64,000 nt of DNA from G963708235 sp963708235. GTDB lineage: Bacteria > Actinomycetota > Acidimicrobiia > Spongiisociales > UBA5794. The notes under the pieces were generated by a model, which did not search any database, was not told the DNA's origin, and saw nothing but the letters and a program-made list of their open reading frames with translations. A program made the translations under genes and the position numbers. The stretch lies in NCBI GenBank assembly GCA_963708235.1, contig OY970200.1:930001-994000 (forward strand), read 5' to 3'. Each line of letters opens with the position of its first letter. Position 1 is the stretch's first letter. Below, in pieces: positions 20,030 to 26,991 of the stretch.

Positions 20030-20069
20030 CTGGATCGTTGGGCTCTGGATCGTTGAAGCTGGATCGTTG
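20030..20069. promoter_or_regulatory. Three direct repeats of CTGGATCGTTG in the sufR-mrp divergent region
   Basis: The 11-base word CTGGATCGTTG occurs at 20030, 20045 and 20059, spaced 15 and 14 bases apart. The array is centred about 50 bases upstream of the SufR-like start and about 75 bases from the mrp start. Regular spacing of a non-coding word in a divergent promoter region suggests a multi-site operator. The SufR-like protein next door is the obvious candidate binder, but this is inference. Confidence 0.5.
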
Positions 20070-20099
20070 CGGTCTGGTCCTCACTATAGTTTCTAAGCA

Positions 20100-20111
20100 C
20101 TATCGAGATAG
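20100..20111. promoter_or_regulatory. Short palindrome before the mrp start
   Basis: CTATCGAGATAG is a 5-bp inverted repeat around two bases, 15 bases upstream of the mrp ATG at 20126 and overlapping its ribosome-binding area (GGAG). Just upstream, TATAGT at 20084-20089 could be part of a -10 element. The palindrome may act as an operator or as a translational control site. Confidence 0.35.
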
Positions 20112-20125
20112 GAGTATGAGCGTTC

Positions 20126-21230
20126 ATGACCTCGATTGACACCGCCGCCGTACGATCCGCGATCGGACAGGTCGAAGACCCCGAGATCCACCGGACCCTC
20201 GAAGATCTCAACATGATCCGAGAAGCTCGAGGTGCGGTCCGACGGGTCGGTGCGGGTGCTCGTGGCGCTCACGATTCCCGGCTGCCCCCTCAAGGACAAG
20301 CTCACCGCCGATGTCTCGGCGGCAGCACGATCGGTTCCCGGGGTCACCGGGGTGGCCGTCGAGTTCACCCACATGACCGACGAGGAACGCAGCGCACTGG
20401 TCCAGGAGGTGCGAGGCACTCCCACCCGGGAGATCTCCATCGGCAAGCCGGGAACCAAGACCCGGGTCATCTCGATCGCCTCGGGGAAGGGTGGGGTCGG
20501 CAAGTCGTCGGTCACCGCCAACCTGGGGGTTGCGCTGGCGCGGCTGGGTCGGACCGTCGGCATCATCGACGCCGATGTGTGGGGCTTCTCGATTCCCAAG
20601 ATGCTCGGTGTGGACCGGGCGCCGACCGTGATCGACGAGACGCTGTTGCCCCCCGAGATCCACGGGGTGCGGGTGATGTCGATGGACTACTTCGTCCGTC
20701 CCGATCAGGCGGTCATCTGGCGCGGTCCGATGCTCCACAAGGCGCTCGAGCAGTTCCTCGCCGACGTCCACTGGGATGATCCCGACTACCTCCTCATCGA
20801 CATGCCGCCCGGAACCGGTGACATCGCCATCTCGATGTCCCAGTTCCTTCCCCGGGCCGAGGCGATCGTGGTCACCACTCCCCAGGTCACCGCCCAGCGG
20901 GTGGCGATGCGCGCCGGGCTGATGGCCCGCAAGGTCAACCAGGAGATCATGGGTGTCGTCGAGAACATGTCCTGGTTCACCGGCGACGACGGGGTGCGCT
21001 ACCGGATCTTCGGTGAGGGTGGTGGGCAGGTGCTCGCCGACGAGTTGGAGGTCCCGCTGTTGGGAAGCGTGCCACTGGTGCCTGCGCTTCGGGAGGGAGC
21101 CGACCGCGGCTTGCCGGTTACCATCGCGGACCCCGGTGGCGAGGCCGCCCTTGCCTTCGAGGCCCTTGCCGGCGCCGTCGAGGCCCGCAAGCCACGTGTC
21201 CGCACCCATCCTGAACTTATCGTCCGCTGA
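20126..21230 (+). CDS. mrp: Mrp/ApbC-type Fe-S cluster carrier ATPase, frame broken near 20222
   Basis: This is a P-loop ATPase of the Mrp/NBP35 family that holds and delivers Fe-S clusters. The first frame (ATG 20126) encodes the start of the N-terminal MIP18-like domain (VEDPEIHRTLEDLNMIR). The rest follows in the +1 frame, starting KLEVRSDGSVRVLVALT, so one extra base lies at about 20216-20223. Downstream are IASGKGGVGKSSV (deviant Walker A), DADVWGFSIPKMLG and LLIDMPPGTGD. The usual C-terminal CxxC is not visible (MGVVENMSWFTGDDGVRYR where many homologues have CPxC). An internal GTG at 20232 could give a shorter ATPase-only product. It is followed at 20 bases by a DUF3107 gene. Confidence 0.85.
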
Positions 21231-21250
21231 GCCTGGAGGCATCAACGACC

Positions 21251-21490
21251 ATGGCAGATACCACGAAGCTTCACGTCGCCCTGCAATCGGCGCGCGAAAT
21301 GGAGATCGAGGTTGCTGATGCAGCCGCCGTACGGACCGCACTGGAAACGGCGCTCGAACAGGGCGACAAGATCATCTGGGTGGTCGACACCCGAGGTCAC
21401 GAGTTCGGCTTCATCGTCGACAAGCTTGCCTTCATGGAGTTCGAGGGGGAGCGGAGCCGGCCGTCCGTCGGTTTCGGCGCCGTCACCTGA
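21251..21490 (+). CDS. DUF3107 family protein
   Basis: This small 79-aa protein is typical of actinobacteria, where the family has unknown function. The sequence begins with a strand-rich segment (KLHVALQSAREMEIEV) and ends with the usual IVDKLAFMEFEGE and a VGFG tail. It starts 20 bases after mrp with a GGAGGCATC ribosome site, so it is probably co-transcribed with it. The pair is followed by a strong terminator. Confidence 0.85.
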   Translation: MADTTKLHVALQSAREMEIEVADAAAVRTALETALEQGDKIIWVVDTRGHEFGFIVDKLAFMEFEGERSRPSVGFGAVT

Positions 21491-21537
21491 AGCCGACGAC
21501 AAACATCAACGAGCCGCAGCGACGAGTGGTCTACGCA

Positions 21538-21569
21538 ATCGAGCCCCGGCCGTTTGGCCGGGGCTCGAT
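21538..21569. terminator. Strong bidirectional terminator between DUF3107 and whiB genes
   Basis: A 14-bp perfect stem (ATCGAGCCCCGGCC with GGCCGGGGCTCGAT) encloses a GTTT tetraloop. It lies between two convergent genes, 47 bases after the DUF3107 stop and 24 bases from the whiB stop. This is the clearest intrinsic terminator-like structure in the window, though a T-run is lacking on both sides. Confidence 0.85.
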
Positions 21570-21593
21570 CGGTGTCGAAGGTGATCGGTGTGG

Positions 21594-21866
21594 TCAGCTC
21601 GCCTGGCGCTGGCGGCGACGCTCGGCCAGCCAGCGCTTGCGCAGCCGGCGCCGTTCGTCCTCGGGGAAGCCGCCCCATACCCCGGCCTCCTGGTTGGTCT
21701 CGAGGGCATATTGGAGGCAGGCTTCGCGTACCGAGCACATCTCGCAGATGGCTCGTGCCTTCTCGATCTGTTCCACTGCCGGACCGGTGGTCCCGATGGG
21801 GAAGAACAGATCGGGATCGGAATCCCGGCAAGCCGAGAGCTCCCTCCAGTCGGTCAGTGTCAGCAT
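21594..21866 (-). CDS. whiB: WhiB-family Fe-S transcriptional regulator
   Basis: The 90-aa product has the four WhiB cysteines that bind a [4Fe-4S] cluster: Cys in WRELSAC, then ICEMC and the Cys in REACLQYA. The G-V-W-G-G turn (AGVWGGFPEDERRRLRKR) and a basic tail complete the domain. The family is specific to actinobacteria and their phages and works with the principal sigma factor in redox, development or drug responses. Which subclass it belongs to cannot be settled by eye. A CAGGAG ribosome site precedes the ATG. The leader (21867-22000) is unusually AT-rich for this genome and contains short inverted repeats. Confidence 0.93.
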   Translation of the reverse strand: MLTLTDWRELSACRDSDPDLFFPIGTTGPAVEQIEKARAICEMCSVREACLQYALETNQEAGVWGGFPEDERRRLRKRWLAERRRQRQAS

Positions 21867-22159
21867 CGTCCTACTCCTGAGAGTTCGTGAATGTGATTCT
21901 TTTCACAAAGTTGATCTTTAGAAAGAGCCGTCGAGCGGCTCGCCCCTAACTCTATACAACCTGGTTGACCTGGGCAAGGGGTTTCTTGACCCATCTGCCG
22001 ATGTTGCGGTGGCGCAGAATCCGCTGGGCGGCGGGAGGGCGGAGACCCGGATGCGGCACGGTGTGGTCCGGCGGGTCGGAGAGAGGCCGGCAGCGACCAG
22101 AATGGAGGATACGGCCCGTGATCGGGTCGCCGACACCATCTCTGAGGAGCTGACAAACG

Positions 22160-22643
22160 ATGAGCATCCGGGACGAGCTGCCGCACCGAGCTCAGGGACG
22201 CCATGTTGAGCAAGGACAAGCCGCGCACCGCCGTCATCCGCCAGATCGAGTCGGAGGTCGCAGTCGCCCGTTCCGCCAGCGACTTCGCCGGCGATGTGGA
22301 CGACGACCTGTACGAGCAGACCATACGTTCCTACGTCAAGAAGATGGAGAAGGCCCGTCAGGAGTATCTGGGCGCCGGGGAGCGCGGGGTGGCGCAGGCG
22401 GAGAAGCTCGCCTTCGAGGTCGACTATCTCTCCCGCTGGCTGCCCGACTCCCTCAGCGAGGATCAGACCCGTGCCATTGTCGCCGCGGCGATCACCGAGC
22501 TCGGCGCCGATGACCCCAAGATGGCCGGCCGGGTGGTCGGCCACATCATGAAGGCGGGGACGGAGGGTCTCGACGGGGGGCTGGTCAACCGCATCGTTCG
22601 TGAGGAACTCGAGCGCGGCGGTACCGGGGAGCCAGGCGCATAG
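22160..22643 (+). CDS. GatB/YqeY domain protein, frame broken near 22181
   Basis: The product is a YqeY-like protein whose C-terminal domain resembles the tRNA-binding tail of the GatB amidotransferase subunit. ATG 22160 follows a GAGGAG site and encodes MSIRDEL. The family then continues RTELRDAMLSKDKPRTAVIR, but in the next frame, which implies one extra C at about 22180-22182. The remaining 146 residues (ESEVAVARSASDF, YVKKMEKARQEYLGAG, DYLSRWLPDSLSEDQ) are normal. Translation could also begin at ATG 22203, losing the first 14 residues. It is followed by a ligase gene 26 bases downstream. Confidence 0.8.
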
Positions 22644-22669
22644 ACCGCACCCTCCCCGAGTATTCCCCG

Positions 22670-23608
22670 ATGCTGGCGGTGCCCTGGCCGGCGCCGTTCG
22701 TCGATGTGCGGTGGAGCCACGAGATCAAGTGGGACGGGGTGCGGACCCTCCTCGCCGTCGACGGGAACTCGGTTCGGCTCACCAGCCGCCGCGGGATCGA
22801 CGCCACGTCCCGCTATCCGGAGCTCACCGGGTTCCGGGCTGCCCGGCCGATGGTGCTCGACGGGGAGATCGTGGCGTTGGACGACGCCGGGAGACCGTCC
22901 TTCGAACGGCTGCAGCAGCGGATGAATCTTCGTTCGTTGCGCCTGGTAGAGGCGGCGCGCTCGTCGGTTCCGATCACCTACGTCGTGTTCGACGTGCTGC
23001 ACGACGACGTCCCGGTGATCGATCTTCCGTTGTATCAACGCCGCCGGCATCTCGATGCGCTCGATCTGGCCCCGCCGTTGGTGCGCTCGCACTCCGTCGA
23101 CGGGGACCCGGCGGACCTGTGGCGCTTCGTCAACGAGCGGGGGATCGAGGGGATCGTGGCCAAGCGACTCGACAGCCCCTACCGCCCTGGGACCCGCTCG
23201 CCGGAATGGCGAAAGATCGGCGTCTTCCACAGCGCCCGGACCGTGGTCGGCGGATTCACCCCCGGCGAGGGGGGACGGGCCGGGTCGTTCGGTGCGCTGC
23301 TGGTCGGTCTGTGGACCCCGACCGGGTTGCGTTGGGTGGGGGCGGTCGGCTCCGGGTTCACCGACGAGGGTTTGCGGGCCATCCGTGGGGCACTCGGGGA
23401 GATGAGTACCGGGCAGTCGCCGTTCCTCCCCGATCCCGAGATCCCCCGCCGGGCGACCTGGGTGGAGCCGCAACTGGTGGCGATGGTCCAGTACAAGGAA
23501 TGGACCACGGCAGGGCGACTGCGGGCTCCGTCGTTCAGGGGCTTCACCGACGACGCCATCGGAGACGTGACCTGGGAGCGCGAAGGCCCACCCGCCACGC
23601 CGGTCTGA
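22670..23608 (+). CDS. ATP-dependent DNA ligase, LigD ligase-domain type
   Basis: The 312-aa stand-alone ligase has adenylation lysine motif I in EIKWDGVR, motif III in TYVVFDVLHDD, motif IV in EGIVAKRLDSPY and motif V in WRKIGVF. An OB-fold follows (VVGGFTPGEGGR to VEPQLVAMVQYKEWT). In bacterial non-homologous end joining this domain usually forms part of multidomain LigD, working with Ku. A Ku gene lies 25 kb away on the other strand, with no polymerase or phosphoesterase domain gene in the window. Upstream codons (EYSP) are in frame, so the start could be slightly earlier. Confidence 0.9.
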   Translation: MLAVPWPAPFVDVRWSHEIKWDGVRTLLAVDGNSVRLTSRRGIDATSRYPELTGFRAARPMVLDGEIVALDDAGRPSFERLQQRMNLRSLRLVEAARSSVPITYVVFDVLHDDVPVIDLPLYQRRRHLDALDLAPPLVRSHSVDGDPADLWRFVNERGIEGIVAKRLDSPYRPGTRSPEWRKIGVFHSARTVVGGFTPGEGGRAGSFGALLVGLWTPTGLRWVGAVGSGFTDEGLRAIRGALGEMSTGQSPFLPDPEIPRRATWVEPQLVAMVQYKEWTTAGRLRAPSFRGFTDDAIGDVTWEREGPPATPV

Positions 23609-23710
23609 GCTGCCGCCCGTCGCTCCTGTTCAAGTCATGCTGTTGACCGCCTATGAGTGTCACTGTATGGTCGCCCGAGTCAGGTCGCAGCGAGAGGCGA
23701 GGAGAGGTCC

Positions 23711-24415
23711 ATGGCAGAACCAGGAGCCGTGGTGGTCATCGGCGGGTCGGCGGGGCTCGGGCTGGAAGTGGCCCGGCACTATGCCGACCAGGGCCGGCGC
23801 GTCGTCGTGTCCAGCCGCGATGCCGGACGGGCAGATGCCGCCGCCGCCGAGATCGGCGGCGATACGACCGGTATCGCACTCGATCTTGCCCAACCCGAGA
23901 GCGTTGCCGCGGCGGTCGCCGGGGTCGGTGCTGTGGACTATCTGGTGCTGGCGGCGATCGAACGCGACGAGAACACCGTCCGTGACCTCGATCTCGTCGG
24001 GGCCACCCGGCTGGTGACCCTCAAGCTGGTCGGGTACGCAGCCGTGGTCAGCGCCCTGCTTCCCGGGATGACCGATGCGAGTTCGGTGGTGTTGTTCGGC
24101 GGGATGGCGAAAGACCGGCCCTATCCGGGTTCCACGTTCGTGAGCACGGTCAACGGCGGCGTCACCGGGATGGTGACCACACTGGCGGCGGAGATGGGGC
24201 CGATCCGGGTGAACGCCATCCACCCGGCGGTGGTCGGCGACAGCCCCTACTGGCAGGACAAGCCGGAGGCGGTCCTCGATGCGCTCCGCCAGCGGACCCC
24301 GACGGGTCGGTTGGTCGCCATGGACGACATCGTCGATGCGGTGGCGTTCCTGCTCGAGAACCGCTCGGTGAACGGGATCAACCTCCAGATCGACGGTGGC
24401 TGGCTGGTCAAGTAA
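23711..24415 (+). CDS. SDR-family protein lacking the catalytic Tyr-Lys pair
   Basis: ATG 23711 lies behind GAGGAGAGG. The 234-aa protein has the SDR Rossmann fold: a cofactor loop GGSAGLGLEVAR close to TGxxxGIG, then SSRDAGR for NADP(H)-type specificity. The segment that should hold YxxxK reads STVNGGVTGMVTTLAAEMGP, aligned by the usual following helix and IRVNAIHPA. The catalytic Tyr and Lys are replaced there by other residues. The end (VNGINLQIDGGWLV) is standard. It may bind cofactor without normal dehydrogenase activity. It stands alone before a non-coding repeat block. Confidence 0.8.
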   Translation: MAEPGAVVVIGGSAGLGLEVARHYADQGRRVVVSSRDAGRADAAAAEIGGDTTGIALDLAQPESVAAAVAGVGAVDYLVLAAIERDENTVRDLDLVGATRLVTLKLVGYAAVVSALLPGMTDASSVVLFGGMAKDRPYPGSTFVSTVNGGVTGMVTTLAAEMGPIRVNAIHPAVVGDSPYWQDKPEAVLDALRQRTPTGRLVAMDDIVDAVAFLLENRSVNGINLQIDGGWLVK

Positions 24416-24537
24416 CCGGCTAAAGCGCGCACCCCGCCCCCCGGGGCGTGTCGGAATACCTCGCTGCCACACCGCAGGTCTTCTCGGACAGCGGGGGGTC
24501 AAAGAAGCGCGCACCAACACCGCGTCTCCTTTCCGGC

Positions 24538-24563
24538 CCTCCCCTCCTCGGGAGGAGGGGAGG
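24538..24563. repeat. Perfect 12-bp inverted repeat within the repeat block
   Basis: CCTCCCCTCCTC and GAGGAGGGGAGG are exact complements separated by two bases. The strand asymmetry (pyrimidine then purine) also permits non-B DNA. It could help terminate transcription of the upstream SDR gene, whose stop lies 120 bases before. Confidence 0.6.
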
Positions 24564-24764
24564 CTGCGGACGCCTTGCGGACGCAGACGGGGCGGAGCGC
24601 AGCGTCAACGTCCGTCTCCCCCGCAGCGTCACCGACAGGCACGTGACCAGAGCCGCAACCTCCGAACGCCAAGGCCGCACACGACAAGTCGACCACAAAG
24701 GACAACAAGCTCGCGCCCCGCCCCGCCTCCTCCCAGAACCTCGGAGGCACCCCGCCCCCCGCGG

Positions 24765-24975
24765 GGCGGGGAGGGCCAGAAAGGGAAGCTCTCCCGCTGG
24801 GGCGTGGGGGCGCTCTTGTTCTGGCTTCCTCGCTTGACATCCGTAGGAGCGTCCCCCAGGGCGGGGAGGGCCAGAAAGGGAAGCTCTCCCGCTGGGGCGT
24901 GGGGGCGCTCTCTTGTTCTGGCTTCCTCGCTTGACATCCGTGGGAGCGACCCCTCGGGGCGGGGAGGGCCGAGAC
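24765..24975. repeat. Tandem direct repeat, about 95-98 bp unit
   Basis: Unit one (24765-24859) and unit two (24860-24957) are nearly identical and differ mainly by a 2-base insertion (GCTCT to GCTCTCT) and a few changes at the 3' end. A third copy begins at 24958 and diverges after GGCGGGGAGGGCC. Each unit contains GAAGCTCTCCCGCTGG and CTTCCTCGCTTGACATCCGT. No start codon or ribosome site is associated, so this is non-coding. Confidence 0.85.
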
Positions 24976-25009
24976 GGGATTCCTTTGCGGGTGGCCTCGG
25001 TCGGGCGGC

Positions 25010-25912
25010 TCAGTCCAACTGCGACGCCAGATAGGTCCAGTCCCTGGCGAACCGGTAGGCGTGCCGTGGCGGCGGGCCGGGGCACTGGGTCTCCAGCCAC
25101 CGCACCGTGGTGTCGGTCTCGTTGTTGAACTGGTGGACCGCACCGACACCGGCAAAGGCGAAGTCGCCGACGTCGAGGGTGTAGTGCTCGCCCTGGAATA
25201 TCGCTTCGACCTGGCCCTCGGTGATGAGGTAGGCCTCCTCGAGCGGGTGGTCGTGGGCGCCGGCCACACCACCGGGTTCGTACTGAACCATGAACATGGT
25301 CCCCAGGTAGGCGCCGAGGTCGGTGTCGACCATCATCTTGAGGGTGATCCCGCTGTAGACCAGGAGGGCGGTGCGCATGCTCGCCGACACCGCCAGCAGG
25401 TCCTGGGACTGCCGCGCCGGATCCATGTGCTGGGGGGTGATGTGTCCGAACGACCTCGTCCGTGGGTCGCGCACGTCCACGGGCACCGGGGTGTGATCCG
25501 CCGGGGTTGCGTCGGGAGGGACGAAGAAGGTGTCCCAGCCGTAGGCCTTCCTCGGCTGGGGAGTGGAGAACTCCGCCCACCGGGCCGCGGTGCCGTCGAT
25601 GTTCTCCCAGGAGTGGGGGACGCCGATCGGCAGGATCCCATAGTCACCCGCCACCAGACGGACCGGTGCTTCCGGGGTGACACACACCACCGAACCCTCG
25701 AGGATGTGGAAGCTCTTCTCGAAGGAATTGACGTGGCGGTCGATGTGGCCGCCGGGTTCGAGCCGGGCGATCCCGAAATCGGTGTGGACCGCCCCGGGCA
25801 CCGTCTCGTCGACACAGTTCCAGCGGGTCAACCCCACGCTGCGACCGTCGAAGACCTCCGGGGTCTCGTAGACGGCTTCGCTTCCCCTGCGGACGATGTG
25901 TCGGACGCTCAT
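25010..25912 (-). CDS. Bicupin protein of unknown substrate
   Basis: The 300-aa product has two cupin domains. The first, residues about 30-125, contains PGGHIDRHVNSFEKSFHILEG and the closing PIGVPHSWEN. The second, about 205-285, contains PGGVAGAHDHPLEEAYLITEG and GVGAVHQFNN. Both keep metal-binding His residues, although not every position of the consensus. The layout resembles ureidoglycine aminohydrolase and other bicupins, but I cannot tell which. ATG 25912 follows GAGGAG; a longer frame upstream is unlikely. It is encoded downstream of the XRE-cupin regulator on the same strand, 146 bp apart, at the left edge of the amidohydrolase locus. Confidence 0.8.
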   Translation of the reverse strand: MSVRHIVRRGSEAVYETPEVFDGRSVGLTRWNCVDETVPGAVHTDFGIARLEPGGHIDRHVNSFEKSFHILEGSVVCVTPEAPVRLVAGDYGILPIGVPHSWENIDGTAARWAEFSTPQPRKAYGWDTFFVPPDATPADHTPVPVDVRDPRTRSFGHITPQHMDPARQSQDLLAVSASMRTALLVYSGITLKMMVDTDLGAYLGTMFMVQYEPGGVAGAHDHPLEEAYLITEGQVEAIFQGEHYTLDVGDFAFAGVGAVHQFNNETDTTVRWLETQCPGPPPRHAYRFARDWTYLASQLD

Positions 25913-26058
25913 TTGTGTTCTCCTCGCTACCGCTGTGGGCCTGCCCGGGCCGCCTTCGCCGCCGTCATCCCGACCGGCACCACACCGACGGTAGTGACCG
26001 CCCGCCACGCTCCGCAAACAGTCTCACTGCGCACCATTCGATGGCGCTTGACGGTGTA

Positions 26059-26712
26059 TCAGTGGGTGAGGACCAGCCAGACCGCCCGGGCGGGGACGTT
26101 CCCCGGATTCCACAGCCGGTGTGGAACCGTCGAGTCGAATGCGATCGAGTCCCCTGGTCCGAGGTGATGGGTGTCGAACCCGACCTGGACATCGAGGGCA
26201 CCGCTCAGGATCACCGCCACCTCCACCGAATTGTGCCGCATCAGCGTGCCGTCGCGGCTCGACGAGCCACCGACGTCGTAGACGACCTCCATGAAGTCGA
26301 TGGCGTCGGTGTCGGGAGAGGCAAGACGTTCCCATTTCACGCCGGACTCGAGCCGGAGCTGGGGCCGGTCGGTGGACCGGATCACCGTGGGGGCACGCTT
26401 GATGGCGTCCTGCAACTCACGACTCCCCAACGGCTGTGGGTCGGGCGAAGGCGTCGGCGGGTGTTCCGGCGTCGACCCGGGCCGATGACCGAACAGCTCG
26501 TCCATGGAGACGTCGAGTTCGGTGACGATGGCGTACAGGGTGTTCACCGACGGTTGTGACTGACCGGCCTCGATCTGCGAAATCATGCTGGGTGAGACGT
26601 TGACGCGAGCCGCCAGCTCTCTCTGGCTGATTCCCATCGCTTCTCGGGCCGCCCGCAGCCCGCCGGCCACGGTGCGCTGATCGTTCCCCACCTCGAGCGT
26701 TTGGTCGCTCAT
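26059..26712 (-). CDS. XRE-family regulator with C-terminal cupin sensor (copy 1)
   Basis: ATG 26712 lies behind a perfect AAGGAGGT site. The 217-aa product has an XRE helix-turn-helix (residues about 15-70: GISQRELAARVNVSPSMISQ, then PSVNTLYAIVTELDVSMDEL), a proline-rich linker, and a cupin domain (about 145-215: FMEVVYDVGGSSS to FDSTVPHRLWNPG). This two-domain design senses small ligands and usually controls neighbouring catabolic genes. It is divergent from the M24 gene, and a near copy of its HTH is found in the regulator at 46761-47498. Both could bind related operators in this locus. Confidence 0.9.
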   Translation of the reverse strand: MSDQTLEVGNDQRTVAGGLRAAREAMGISQRELAARVNVSPSMISQIEAGQSQPSVNTLYAIVTELDVSMDELFGHRPGSTPEHPPTPSPDPQPLGSRELQDAIKRAPTVIRSTDRPQLRLESGVKWERLASPDTDAIDFMEVVYDVGGSSSRDGTLMRHNSVEVAVILSGALDVQVGFDTHHLGPGDSIAFDSTVPHRLWNPGNVPARAVWLVLTH

Positions 26713-26808
26713 CACGACCTCCTTCGTCTCGCATTCGCCGGTGCGTAGGATAGGTTCATCATTATTGCGCTGCTTCCACATCGATCCGACACGGTCTCTC
26801 AGTGGAGC

Positions 26809-26837
26809 TTGACATATGTACAGTCTGACTTTAGGTT
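26809..26837 (+). promoter_or_regulatory. Promoter with TGTACAG box upstream of the M24 gene
   Basis: TTGACA at 26809-26814 and TAGGTT at 26832-26837 are 17 bases apart and form a credible -35/-10 pair pointing at the M24 gene. Inside the spacer, TGTACAGTCT resembles TGTGCAGTCT and TGTACAGCAT in the amidohydrolase promoters. The position between two divergent genes allows the XRE-cupin protein to control both. A leader of roughly 150 bases would precede the M24 start. Confidence 0.55.
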
Positions 26838-26991
26838 CTGCCGAGAGGCGGGACGGGCGTGTCCGGTATAGCGACCGGGCAATCCGCCGACGGTAGGTGA
26901 TGACGATGCGTGCGCCCGTGATCGGGTAACCCGGGGTGAGATTCGGGTGGTCATCACGGCCGAAGAGTCGGTTCCGAGAGAGGACAGAGTC

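Larger units (their letters stand above)
24416..25009. repeat. 594-bp GC-rich non-coding block with hairpins and tandem repeats
   Basis: No convincing gene lies here; open frames are low-complexity Arg/Pro/Gly sequence. It contains a CGCCCC/GGGGCG hairpin near 24440, a 12-bp hairpin at 24538-24563, a CCCCGCCCC/GGGGCGGGG hairpin near 24751-24771, and two complete plus one partial tandem repeat units from 24765. Base composition (C-rich then G-rich) differs from the flanking genes. It resembles dispersed intergenic repeat families of other bacteria, but I cannot see from one window whether copies exist elsewhere. Confidence 0.7.

Noticed and set aside
22670..23608. Complete multidomain LigD
   Set aside because: Only the ligase and OB-fold domains are present; there is no polymerase or phosphoesterase domain in the same or adjacent frames.
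24420..25580. Minus-strand frames through the GC-rich repeat block that could encode repeated proteins
   Set aside because: The translated units are low-complexity Arg/Pro/Gly, change frame between repeat copies because of a 2-base insertion, and run into the bicupin gene in a wrong frame.
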